A stretch of 64,000 nucleotides of DNA. It comes from Rhodanobacter sp. FDAARGOS 1247 (GTDB lineage Bacteria; Pseudomonadota; Gammaproteobacteria; Xanthomonadales; Rhodanobacteraceae). Of the stretch, positions 45,997 to 53,867 are shown piece after piece; position 1 is the first letter of the stretch, and every line of letters begins with the position of its first letter. The stretch spans positions 1,054,001-1,118,000 of the forward strand of contig NZ_CP069535.1 of assembly GCF_016889805.1 (NCBI RefSeq), written 5' to 3'. The notes under the pieces are model-generated. The model saw only the letters and a program-made list of their open reading frames with translations. It did not search any database and had not been told where the DNA came from. The position numbers were made by a program, and so were the translations under genes.

Positions 45997-47064
45997 TCAG
46001 CGGCGGCGCAGCACGATGTTGTCGCCCTGCTGCTGCGCCCTGATCGGGAAGCCCTGCGCCAGCAGGCGCACGAAGGCGTCGGTGTTGGACCAGCGGAAGT
46101 TGCCGCCCACCCACATGTTGCCCACGCTGGCGTCGCCGATCACGATCTTGCGCGTGTTGTAGCGGTTGAACTCGGCGGCGGCGGTGGCCAGTGGCGTGTC
46201 GTGAAAGCTGACGAAGCCGCTGCGCCAGCTGAGGTATTCCTCGGCCTGCTGGACCGGGCCGGAGCGCACCACCACGCCGGCATCGCTGGCCGTGGCGATG
46301 CTGCCGGCGGGCAGCAAGGTGGTGGGCTGGCGTTCGCCGTCGGGCCGGTTGTCCGACTCCAGCCGCACCAGGCCCTGGGTCACCACCACGCGCAGATCGG
46401 CGGCGTCGCGGCGCACGGCGAAGCGGGTGCCCACGGCGATCACCCGGCGGCTGCCGGTGCTGACCACGAAAGGCCGGGCGCGATCCTTGGCCACGGCAAA
46501 GAACGCCTCGCCACGCTGCAGGTCGATGTGGCGCTCGCCGTGGGACAGGGTGACCAGCATGCGGCTGTCGCTGCTCAGCGTGACGGTCGAGCCGTCGGCC
46601 AGCGGCACCTCCTGCAAGCCGCCGATCGCGGTCTGGTAGGAAGCCTGGTCGACCGCGGTGTAATGGCGCCAGCCCAGCGCCAGCGACACGACCAGGGCGA
46701 GCATCGCCGCCGCGGCGAACAGGCGCAGCCAGCGGTGCGATCCCGCACGGCTGCCTCGTTCCGGCTCGGCACGATCCCGCGTCGTGGCGGGCGCCTCGTC
46801 TTCGCCATGCGACGCGTGCGCCCAACTGCCGCGTGCGGGCACCACGCCCGGCGCCATGCCGGCGCCGAGCGCCTGCAGCCGGCCGCTTTGCCGCCACGCG
46901 GCATCCAGCCGGAGAAAGGCGACCTGGTGCGCGACCGCCTCATCCAGCCAGGCGTCGAGCTGCTGCTGGTCGCGCGCGCTCCAGCCGCCGGCGTCGCGTC
47001 GCGCCAGCCAGGCAGCGGCGACCTGCTCAATCTCCCTGCTGCTGGCCATGTCCGTTCCCGTCAT
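45997..47064 (-). CDS. FecR-like anti-sigma/sigma regulator
   Basis: The 355-residue protein spans the inner membrane once (WLRLFAAAAMLALVVSLALGW, around residues 111-131). The cytoplasmic N-terminal part (EIEQVAAAWLARRDAGGWSARDQQQLDAWLDEAVAHQVAFLRLDAAW) binds the sigma factor. The periplasmic FecR domain includes LADGSTVTLSSDSRMLVTLSHGERHIDLQRGEAFFAVAKD, and the C-terminal DUF4974/STN-like part includes FNRYNTRKIVIGD. It transmits the receptor signal to the ECF sigma factor. Its start lies inside the sigma gene (38-base overlap); a second ATG at 47049 is possible. Confidence 0.93.
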   Translation of the reverse strand: MTGTDMASSREIEQVAAAWLARRDAGGWSARDQQQLDAWLDEAVAHQVAFLRLDAAWRQSGRLQALGAGMAPGVVPARGSWAHASHGEDEAPATTRDRAEPERGSRAGSHRWLRLFAAAAMLALVVSLALGWRHYTAVDQASYQTAIGGLQEVPLADGSTVTLSSDSRMLVTLSHGERHIDLQRGEAFFAVAKDRARPFVVSTGSRRVIAVGTRFAVRRDAADLRVVVTQGLVRLESDNRPDGERQPTTLLPAGSIATASDAGVVVRSGPVQQAEEYLSWRSGFVSFHDTPLATAAAEFNRYNTRKIVIGDASVGNMWVGGNFRWSNTDAFVRLLAQGFPIRAQQQGDNIVLRRR

Positions 47065-47665
47065 TGGCTTCCATGATCCGGTCGCGGCGCGCGCGATGCG
47101 TCGGCGTGCCGCCGTAGAAGTATTCGGCGATCAGGCGCGAGCCCTTGGCGACCTGCTTTTCCACGGTCTTTTCGCTGATGCCCATGCGTGCTGCGACCTG
47201 CTTTTGCGACAGTTCCTCGACCCGACGCAGCCAGACCACCTCCCGGCAACGGTCGGGCAGGCGGTCGAAGGCGCTGGCCAGGTGCCGCAGTTCCTGCCGC
47301 GCGCTCATCCGGTGTTCCGGCGACAACTCGTCTATCAGGACGTTCAGCGCGTCCAGATCACCCACGGCATCGATCGAGACGACCCGACTGCGGCGCAGGC
47401 GATCGGTCATCAGGTGGCGCGCGGTGGTGAACATGAAGGACTTCGGTTGCGCTGGGCGCGCCTTCGCCGCGGCCTCGTAGACGCGTACGTAGATCTCCTG
47501 GCGCAGGTCGTGGATCTCGTCGCGATGGAACCAGCTGCGCAAGAGGTAACGCATCAGCGCGCCTTCGTGCACGAGGATTTCGCGGGCAAACCAGTTGTTG
47601 AGGGAGTCGTCCACGCTGGCGACGATAGCGCCAATGCCGGCGGGAAACATCTTGTCCGAAGGCAT
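47027..47665 (-). CDS. FecI-like ECF sigma factor
   Basis: The 212-residue protein has region 2 (LMRYLLRSWFHRDEIHDLRQEIYVRVYEAA) and region 4 (LPDRCREVVWLRRVEELSQKQVAARMGISEKTVEKQVAKGSRLIAEYF), both close to the iron-starvation FecI group. With the FecR and STN-receptor genes downstream it forms a complete cell-surface signalling operon. Its gene is divergent from the secreted fusion peptidase gene, with 81 bases between the starts, so a shared control region is likely. Start choice between 47665 and an ATG six codons later is uncertain. Confidence 0.92.
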   Translation of the reverse strand: MPSDKMFPAGIGAIVASVDDSLNNWFAREILVHEGALMRYLLRSWFHRDEIHDLRQEIYVRVYEAAAKARPAQPKSFMFTTARHLMTDRLRRSRVVSIDAVGDLDALNVLIDELSPEHRMSARQELRHLASAFDRLPDRCREVVWLRRVEELSQKQVAARMGISEKTVEKQVAKGSRLIAEYFYGGTPTHRARRDRIMEANDGNGHGQQQGD

Positions 47666-47746
47666 GGGGGATCGGCCGTCCAGCTTCGTCCCGGATCAGG
47701 TGTGTGCCCGCTGTTTGCGCGGGTGGAACTGCCCGGAGAGACCCCG
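47666..47746. promoter_or_regulatory. Divergent control region between fecI-like and fusion peptidase genes
   Basis: The 81-base spacer must contain both promoters or the 5' ends of both transcripts. GGAGAG lies seven bases before the plus-strand ATG. I cannot identify -35/-10 hexamers with confidence. An ECF-type promoter recognised by the adjacent sigma factor would be expected here if the genes are co-regulated. Confidence 0.4.
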
Positions 47747-49741
47747 ATGACGACCTTGCTCCAGCGGTTCGCCGCGCCGCCGCGCCACCTGCTTTGCCTG
47801 CTCGTCCTGTTGCTTGCGCCGTGGCTGGCGGTGGCGCAGGCGGGCGTGCCGGATGCCGCTGCGCGCCATGGCTACGAGTATTACCGGATCGGCCATCCGG
47901 AGGCGGTTCGCCCCGCCGCGACCGAGCCGGCACTGATGTTGATGGGCGGCGGGGAGTGGCCGCACAAGGCGTTCGCCTGGTTCGCCGCGAAGGGTGGCCA
48001 CGGGCATTTCGTGATACTGCGCGCCTCCGGCGACGACGGCATGCAGAAGGAACTGTTCAACGAAGTCGGCGGCGTCGCCTCGGTGCAGACGCTGGTGTTC
48101 CACGATCGCGCCGCCGCCAGCGATCCACGGGTGCTGGACATCGTGCGGCACGCGGACGGCATCTTCATCGCCGGCGGCGACCAGGCCAACTACGTGCGGT
48201 TCTGGAAGGGCACGCCGCTGGGCGCGCTGTTGAACGAGCACGTGGCCCACGGCAAGCCGATCGGCGGCACCAGCGCGGGGCTCGCCATTCTCGGCGCTCA
48301 TGCCTATGGCGCGATGGATGGCGGCAGCATCACCTCGAAGGAGGCGATGCGCGACCCGCTGGGCAAGGCGATGACCCTGGTCGGCGATTTCATGCACCTG
48401 CCCAACATGCAGCAGGTGATCACCGACACCCACTTCCACGCCCGCGACCGGCTCGGCCGACTGATTGCGTTCGTGGCCAACCTGCGCCACGCGGGCCATG
48501 CCGACATCGTCGGCCTGGGCGTGGATCAGGATGCGGCGCTGTGCGTGGACGGCGATGGCATCGGGCGGCTGTTCACCATCGACAACGGCTTCGCCTGGCT
48601 GGTGCAGCCGCAGGGCAAGCCGGAACGAATCGCTGCCGGCAAACCTCTCGACTACCCGGGTACGCGCGTCACCGGCGTGGGCACGCAAAGCCGGATCGAC
48701 CTGAAGCGTCTCGCGGTCGAGCGGCCGGTATTCGAGGCCGTCGCCGACGTGCGTAATGGCGAGCTGACCCTGCGCGGCGAGCATGCGCCGCTGCTGGTGA
48801 TCCACGGCGGCGCGGGCGTGGAGCGGGCGGGCATGACGCCGCAGATCGAAGCCGGTGCCCGTGCCGCGATGGAACTGGCATTGCGCAAGGGCTATGCGGA
48901 GCTCAAGGCCGGCAAGGCCGCGACCGACGCGGTGACGGCGGCGATCGCCGTGCTGGAGGACGATCCGCTGTTCAACGCCGGCAGGGGCGCGGTGTTTACC
49001 CATGACGGCAGGAACGAGCTGGACGCCTCGATCATGGACGGCTCGACGCTGGCGGCCGGCGCGGTGGCGGAAGTCCATCGCGTGAAGCATCCGATCCTGC
49101 TGGCGCGCGCGGTGATGGAGCATTCGCCGCACGTGATGATGGTCGGCGACGGCGCGGAGAAATTCGCCACGGAGCAGGGATTCGAGCTGGTCGATCCGGC
49201 GTACTTCCGCACCGAGCGGCGCTGGCTGGAACTGCAGAAGGCGCTGAAGGAAGACGCCGCGGGCGTGCCGCTGCCCGAACGGCTGCGCGCGCTGAAACAT
49301 TTCGGCACCGTCGGCGCCGTGGCGCGCGACAGCGAAGGCCGCCTGGCCGCCGGCACCTCGACCGGCGGCATGACCGACAAGCGCTACGGCCGGGTCGGCG
49401 ATTCGCCGATCGTGGGCGCGGGCACCTATGCCAACGTGGCCTGCGCGGCTTCAGGTACGGGCTGGGGCGAGTACTACATCCGCGTTTCGGCGGCGCGCGA
49501 GATTTGCCTGCGCATGACCGGGCTGCACGAGTCGGCGGCACAGGCCGGCAAGGCGGTGATCAACGACGAGATCCCGCAGATGGGCGGCGACGGCGGCGCT
49601 ATCATCCTTGGCGCCGATGGCAGCGTGGCGATGCCGTTCAACACCGAGGGCATGTACCGGGGGTGGATCGGTGCCGACGGCGTGCCGCACGTGGCGATCT
49701 ACGACAACGATCCACTGGCGTTGCCGCCACCCACGCCTTGA
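47747..49741 (+). CDS. Exported fusion of cyanophycinase-like (S51) and isoaspartyl peptidase/asparaginase (Ntn) domains
   Basis: The 664-residue protein has a signal peptide ending near residue 31 (LLVLLLAPWLAVAQA). Residues about 45-290 are a peptidase S51 domain: GGDQANY (a GGxQ motif as in cyanophycinases) and the nucleophile Ser176 in GGTSAGLAILG. Residues about 345-655 are a plant-type asparaginase/isoaspartyl peptidase: LLVIHGGAGVERAG, NAGRGAVFTHDGRNELDASIMDG, the autocleavage nucleophile Thr521 in FGTVGAVARD, then GTSTGGMTDKRYGRVGDSP. Cyanophycinase cuts cyanophycin to beta-Asp-Arg, and isoaspartyl peptidases split that dipeptide, so the fusion could carry out both steps outside the cytoplasm. 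That use is inference. GGAGAG precedes the ATG. The longer frame to 46784 lies antisense to fecIR. Confidence 0.9.
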   Translation: MTTLLQRFAAPPRHLLCLLVLLLAPWLAVAQAGVPDAAARHGYEYYRIGHPEAVRPAATEPALMLMGGGEWPHKAFAWFAAKGGHGHFVILRASGDDGMQKELFNEVGGVASVQTLVFHDRAAASDPRVLDIVRHADGIFIAGGDQANYVRFWKGTPLGALLNEHVAHGKPIGGTSAGLAILGAHAYGAMDGGSITSKEAMRDPLGKAMTLVGDFMHLPNMQQVITDTHFHARDRLGRLIAFVANLRHAGHADIVGLGVDQDAALCVDGDGIGRLFTIDNGFAWLVQPQGKPERIAAGKPLDYPGTRVTGVGTQSRIDLKRLAVERPVFEAVADVRNGELTLRGEHAPLLVIHGGAGVERAGMTPQIEAGARAAMELALRKGYAELKAGKAATDAVTAAIAVLEDDPLFNAGRGAVFTHDGRNELDASIMDGSTLAAGAVAEVHRVKHPILLARAVMEHSPHVMMVGDGAEKFATEQGFELVDPAYFRTERRWLELQKALKEDAAGVPLPERLRALKHFGTVGAVARDSEGRLAAGTSTGGMTDKRYGRVGDSPIVGAGTYANVACAASGTGWGEYYIRVSAAREICLRMTGLHESAAQAGKAVINDEIPQMGGDGGAIILGADGSVAMPFNTEGMYRGWIGADGVPHVAIYDNDPLALPPPTP

Positions 49742-49751
49742 ACAGCATGGG

Positions 49752-50138
49752 TCAGGCGTCGTCGCCTTCGGTGATCTGTCGCTGCATGCGGTCCAGATAG
49801 GCGTCGAGCTCCTGCGTGCTGGTGAACACCTCGTTCACCGGCACCGCCTTGACGATGTCGAACACCTTGCGCACCTGCGCCTGCGGGTTCAGCAACAGGG
49901 TGTGGCCGCCGCGGGCGCGCATGCTCTTGCGCACCTTGGCGAAGCTGCGCAGGCCGGCACTGCTGATGTAGGTCAGCCCGGCCAGGTCGATCACCACGGT
50001 GCCGCCATCGGGCAGCTGCGGCAGCAGGGCGAGCATGGCCTCGTCGAGTTCGCCGAAGGTCATCGCATCGAGGCGGCCGCCGACTTGCACGACGGCGCGA
50101 TCGGGGGCGGAGAATTCACTGTGCAGGCTGAGCGTCAT
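49752..50138 (-). CDS. STAS-domain anti-sigma factor antagonist
   Basis: The 128-residue protein is a single STAS domain like RsbV/SpoIIAA. The phosphorylatable serine is in LAGLTYISSAGLRSFAKV (around residue 60), and VVQVGGRLDAMTFGELDEAML is the N-terminal beta-strand/helix pattern. Its phosphorylation state would be set by the kinase-like and phosphatase domains of the protein encoded immediately upstream, whose stop codon overlaps its ATG (ATGA). The downstream target is not in the window. Confidence 0.93.
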   Translation of the reverse strand: MTLSLHSEFSAPDRAVVQVGGRLDAMTFGELDEAMLALLPQLPDGGTVVIDLAGLTYISSAGLRSFAKVRKSMRARGGHTLLLNPQAQVRKVFDIVKAVPVNEVFTSTQELDAYLDRMQRQITEGDDA

Positions 50139-52450
50139 GGTGAAGATTCATCCTGGGTCGGGTAGGCGAAGCGAAGCAGCAGGTGGTTGCCTTGTGCGTC
50201 CCGTGTATAGCGCATTTCGTCGGTCATGGTACGCGCGAGATGGATGCCGAGACCGCCGACCCGTTCGCGATCGGCCAGGTCGCCGGTGAGGACGGGATCG
50301 GCGGATTGCAGCGGGTCGAAGGCGACGCCGTCGTCGATCAGCTCGACCGTGACGGCATCCGCCAGGGGCTGCAACCGAAGGCCGATCTGGCCGGGCTGGC
50401 CATCGGGATAGCCGTATTCGACCGTGTTGACCATCAGCTCCTCCAGCACCAGGCGCATGTCACCGCACAACGCCGCCGGGGTGCCGGTGTCCTGCAGCAA
50501 CTGCTCGCAGCGGTCGAGCGCGGCGAATACCTCCGGCAGCTGGTTGTCGATGGTCATCTCGGTGGCCTTGAGTGCCGAGCCGTGCCAGCTCAGTGCCAGC
50601 AGGGTGATGTCGTCGGCCTGCGGAGCATCGGCCACGAAGCGGTCCACGTCGCCCAGCAGGCGCTCGATGTAGGTGGCCGTGGCCGCCGTCGGCGGAACCT
50701 GCGCGAGACTTTCCACGGTGCGTTCGATGCCGTACATCTGCTCGTCGTGGTCGCTGGCTTCGGTGATGCCGTCGGTGTACATCAGCAGCGTTTCGCCCCG
50801 GCCCAGGCGCAAGACGTGTTCCGGGTAGTCCGAATCCTCGTACAGCCCGAGCACGGCCCCGGTGGGGAATTCCAGCACCTGCGGCGTGCCGCGGCCACAC
50901 AGGATCGGCGGCTCGTGGCCGGCGCTGGCCAGCACCAGGTTGCCGCTGCCGGTGTCCAGCAGGCCGCACAGCAGGGTGACGAACATGCAGCTGTCGTTGC
51001 CGCGGCACAGTTCGAGGTTGAGCAGCCGCAGCAGGTTCGGCGGCGTCTGGGCGCGCGGCGCCAGCGCCTTGGCCAGGGTGATCGTCTGCGCCATGAACAG
51101 GGCGGCCGGGATGCCCTTGTCGGAAACGTCGCCGACCATCACGAAGAAGCGCTGCGGGTCGAGCATGAAATAGCTGTAGAGATCGCCACCGACCGCTCGC
51201 GCGGGGCGCAGCGCGGCGTGCAGTTCGAACTGCGCGCAGACGGCGTCCAGGTAATGCGCATTCGGCAACAGGCCGAGCTGGATCTGGTGGGCGATCTCCA
51301 GCTCGCTGGCCAGCCGCTGTTTTTCCCGTGCAACCCGGGCCAGGTCCTCCAGGTGCAGGGCCAGCTCGCGACGCATCTGGTCGAAAGATTCGGTGAGACG
51401 ACCCACCTCGTCGGGGCGGCGGGCCACCGGCAGTTCGAAATCCAGTTCGCCACGGGCGACGTGCTCGGCACGGTCGGCCAGCACGCCGAGCGGCGCCATC
51501 GTGCGGCGGATCGTCAACAGCGTGATCAGCGCCACGCCGAGCATCGCGACCAGGCCCAGGGCGAGGCTCAACAGGAAAATGTGCCGCACGCCGGCGTAGA
51601 TCTGGTACTCCGGCACCACCAGACCGAGCCGCCAGCGGGTGCCCTGGATCGGGGCGGAGTAGACCCAGACCGGCCCCTTGGCCCGCGGGTTCTGCGCCAC
51701 CGGCAGCCGCATGGACTCGGCGTGGTCGCTGGCCAGCGCGTCGAGCAGGGCGGTGCCGCCACGCTGGCCGACCAATTCCGGATTGTCGTGCGCCAGGTAA
51801 TTGCCGTCGCTGTCCAGCACGAAGGCGTAGGCGCCCGGCGGCTTGTCCAGGCTGCCGAGAATTCGGTGCAGCCAGTTGAGCGTGACATCGGCGTTGATGA
51901 TGCCGATCGGGTGCCCGTCGCGTTCGATCGTGGTGGAGTAATTGACCAGCTGGCGATGCCGCGACTGCGAAAAGAACGGTCGCTGCCAGCAGCCGCCGGC
52001 ACAGCCAAGGCCGCCGAGGAACCAGTTGTTGTTCCAGTAGGGATTGGCGTCCTGCGACAGGTCGCGACTGCTCAGCGCGCCATTGTCCAGGCGGTTCACG
52101 AAGGGCGAATGGGGCCGCGGGGCGGCAGGATCCGGGGACGGCCTGAACACGGCGGCCAGACCGTCGATGTCCAGGTTGGCGGCCAGGGTGTCCCGCAGCA
52201 GGGGTTCGGCATCGTCCTGGCGGCTGGCGATGATCGCGGCAAGCATCTGCGCCGAGACGGCGACGCGATCGACGCGGGCCTGGATCTGGCTGCCCGCGTT
52301 GGCGGCCAAGGCGGCGGCCTCGTGATGGGTATGTTGCAGGATCTGCGCCCGGGTCAGGGCAAGCAGCAGGCCGCCGATGGCGCCGAGCACGAGGGTGGAG
52401 CCGACCAGAACCCACCATGCCGTCCGCGATGCGATGCTGCGCAAGACCAT
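50135..52450 (-). CDS. Membrane SpoIIE/RsbU-type phosphatase with C-terminal RsbW-like ATPase domain
   Basis: The 771-residue protein has, in order, a membrane helix (about 9-31), an extracytoplasmic Cache-like sensor (to about 295) with a second helix (about 300-322), a HAMP domain (TMAPLGVLADRAEHVARGEL) and a PP2C/SpoIIE phosphatase. The phosphatase shows PARAVGGDLYSYF, MVGDVSDKGIPAALFMA, LLMYTDGITEA and DDITLLAL. A HATPase_c domain at the end has N-box EELMVNTVEYGY, DDGVAFDP and GLGIHLARTM. It would dephosphorylate the STAS partner on an external signal and may also phosphorylate it. The ATG at 52450 has GGGGGA seven bases upstream and is preferred to 52480. Confidence 0.92.
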   Translation of the reverse strand: MVLRSIASRTAWWVLVGSTLVLGAIGGLLLALTRAQILQHTHHEAAALAANAGSQIQARVDRVAVSAQMLAAIIASRQDDAEPLLRDTLAANLDIDGLAAVFRPSPDPAAPRPHSPFVNRLDNGALSSRDLSQDANPYWNNNWFLGGLGCAGGCWQRPFFSQSRHRQLVNYSTTIERDGHPIGIINADVTLNWLHRILGSLDKPPGAYAFVLDSDGNYLAHDNPELVGQRGGTALLDALASDHAESMRLPVAQNPRAKGPVWVYSAPIQGTRWRLGLVVPEYQIYAGVRHIFLLSLALGLVAMLGVALITLLTIRRTMAPLGVLADRAEHVARGELDFELPVARRPDEVGRLTESFDQMRRELALHLEDLARVAREKQRLASELEIAHQIQLGLLPNAHYLDAVCAQFELHAALRPARAVGGDLYSYFMLDPQRFFVMVGDVSDKGIPAALFMAQTITLAKALAPRAQTPPNLLRLLNLELCRGNDSCMFVTLLCGLLDTGSGNLVLASAGHEPPILCGRGTPQVLEFPTGAVLGLYEDSDYPEHVLRLGRGETLLMYTDGITEASDHDEQMYGIERTVESLAQVPPTAATATYIERLLGDVDRFVADAPQADDITLLALSWHGSALKATEMTIDNQLPEVFAALDRCEQLLQDTGTPAALCGDMRLVLEELMVNTVEYGYPDGQPGQIGLRLQPLADAVTVELIDDGVAFDPLQSADPVLTGDLADRERVGGLGIHLARTMTDEMRYTRDAQGNHLLLRFAYPTQDESSP

Positions 52451-52596
52451 TGGTGTTCCCCCGGCTTCCCTGCGCCGCATCTAGCCATGAAGCGAAGCCG
52501 GCCGCAAGCCGATGGACTGGTGTCGACCGGGGCGGGCGCGACTGCGCGGTCAGGGCATAATTGCCGCCACGGACTACGCCACGAGATGCCAGCCCC

Positions 52597-53085
52597 ATGC
52601 CCGGACAACAGCACGAAGTGACCTTCCGCTTCCTCGCCCAGCCCACCGATGTCAATTTCGGTGGCAAGGTGCATGGTGGCATGGCGATGAAGTGGATCGA
52701 TCAGGCCGGCTACGCCTGTGCAGTGGCGTGGAGCGGGGCCTATTGCGTCACCGTCTCGGTCAGCGGCATCCAGTTCGTGGCGCCGATCCTGATCGGCGAC
52801 CTGGTCACCGTGCGGGCGCGCCTGATCCACACCGGCACGTCGAGCATGCATCTCGCCGTGGACGTGCTGGCCAGCGACCTGCGCAAGGACGAGCGGCGCC
52901 TGGCCACCAGCTGCGTGATGGTCTTCGTGGCGCTGGACAGTCCGGATGGCAAGCCCACGCCGGTGCCGCACTGGGAGCCGCGCGACGACGCCGAGCGGCG
53001 ATTGCAGGCACAGGCCAGGCGGCTGCTCGAGGCGTCGAAGGACATGGAGCAGCTGGTTCGCCTCAACGCCACTTCGCCGGACTGA
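52597..53085 (+). CDS. Acyl-CoA thioesterase (YciA/hotdog family)
   Basis: The 162-residue single-hotdog protein has the catalytic pattern of YciA-type thioesterases: DVNFGGKVHGGMAMKWIDQAGYACAV with the conserved asparagine, glycine and aspartate, then GIQFVAPILIGDLVTVRARLIHTGTSSMHLAVDV and a C-terminal helix. It probably hydrolyses medium or long acyl-CoAs in the cytoplasm. The ATG at 52597 matches the family start; the in-frame ATG at 52561 adds a non-conserved 12-residue head. Confidence 0.9.
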   Translation: MPGQQHEVTFRFLAQPTDVNFGGKVHGGMAMKWIDQAGYACAVAWSGAYCVTVSVSGIQFVAPILIGDLVTVRARLIHTGTSSMHLAVDVLASDLRKDERRLATSCVMVFVALDSPDGKPTPVPHWEPRDDAERRLQAQARRLLEASKDMEQLVRLNATSPD

Positions 53086-53135
53086 ACGCGGCGGCAGAAA
53101 ATCGTCGCCGCAGGTGAAATTCACGTCTGCAGGTG

Positions 53136-53164
53136 TTGACAGTTCGAGGCTCGATCCACACAAT
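53136..53164 (+). promoter_or_regulatory. Sigma-70 promoter of the tRNA-Tyr operon
   Basis: TTGACA (53136-53141) and CACAAT (53159-53164) are 17 bases apart, ending 15 bases before the tRNA-Tyr 5' end. It probably drives tRNA-Tyr, -Gly, -Thr and tuf. Confidence 0.7.
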
Positions 53165-53178
53165 ACGCGTTCTTTGTT

Positions 53179-53264
53179 GGAGGGATACCCAAGCGGCCAA
53201 CGGGGGCAGACTGTAAATCTGCTGGCTTACGCCTTCGGTGGTTCGAATCCACCTCCCTCCACCA
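53179..53264 (+). tRNA. tRNA-Tyr (GTA)
   Basis: The acceptor stem GGAGGGA/TCCCTCC, anticodon GTA in CTGTAAA, a long variable arm typical of class II tRNA-Tyr and an encoded CCA are all present. Length is 86 bases. Confidence 0.97.
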
Positions 53265-53463
53265 GCTTGAATACCCCGGTAATCAAGTTTGTAGAGATCT
53301 GACAAGCAGGGCCATGGAGGTGGATGAGATCCGCCGTCGTGGTTCGACAAAATCGCCTGGAGCGATTTTGAACGCGACGCGAAAGCGGCGCGGCCCCGGA
53401 GGGGCGGAGGGCAGGATGCCCGGAGTAATCCACCTCCCTCCACCAGCAAGAGTTCCGCGCCAG
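53265..53463. repeat. tRNA-Tyr/tRNA-Gly spacer with a repeated tRNA-Tyr 3' end
   Basis: AATCCACCTCCCTCCACCAG followed by C at 53427-53447 repeats exactly the last 21 bases around the tRNA-Tyr 3' end (53246-53266). An inverted GGAGGTGGAT at about 53315-53324 matches ATCCACCTCC of the relic. The spacer also has AAAATCGC/GCGATTTT and CGGCCCC/GGGGCGG-like hairpins. No second full tRNA-Tyr is present. Confidence 0.7.
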
Positions 53464-53537
53464 GCGGGAGTAGTTCAATGGTAGAACATCAGTTTTCCAA
53501 ACTGATTACGCGGGTTCGATTCCCGCCTTCCGCTCCA
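53464..53537 (+). tRNA. tRNA-Gly (TCC)
   Basis: The acceptor stem GCGGGAG/CTTCCGC (one G-U pair), anticodon TCC in TTTCCAA, T-arm GGTTCGATTCC and encoded CCA are present. Confidence 0.97.
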
Positions 53538-53606
53538 TTGCTCTGCAAGTGTCAGGCGCTGTTGATCGAGGCGACAACTGCGCAGATCGACGCGTTTTTG
53601 AGTGGC

Positions 53607-53712
53607 CCGGCAGGACGCCGGTCTGAAGCCGCCGTCCGGGAAGATGGCTGAAGTTATGAAGAGTCCGGCAGGACGCCGGTCTGAAGTTACCATCAGGGAC
53701 GATGGATGAAAT
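53607..53712. repeat. Tandem repeat in the tRNA-Gly/tRNA-Thr spacer
   Basis: Two units with period 58 begin CCGGCAGGACGCCGGTCTGA (53607 and 53665). Each holds the hairpin CCGGC/GCCGG and ends in a GATGG(C/A)TGAA(G/A) segment. They may act as processing stems in the tRNA precursor. Confidence 0.75.
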
Positions 53713-53719
53713 ACACCAC

Positions 53720-53795
<76 letters not shown>

Positions 53796-53867
53796 ATTCA
53801 GGCCAGTCCGGCCAGCCCCGAAGGGGCAGTTTCTTCAATTCATCGACTCCATCGGGGTGTAGCGCGC

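Noticed and set aside
46784..47746. Upstream extension of the fusion peptidase
   Set aside because: It is antisense to fecI/fecR genes, while the ATG at 47747 has a good ribosome binding site and begins a signal peptide.
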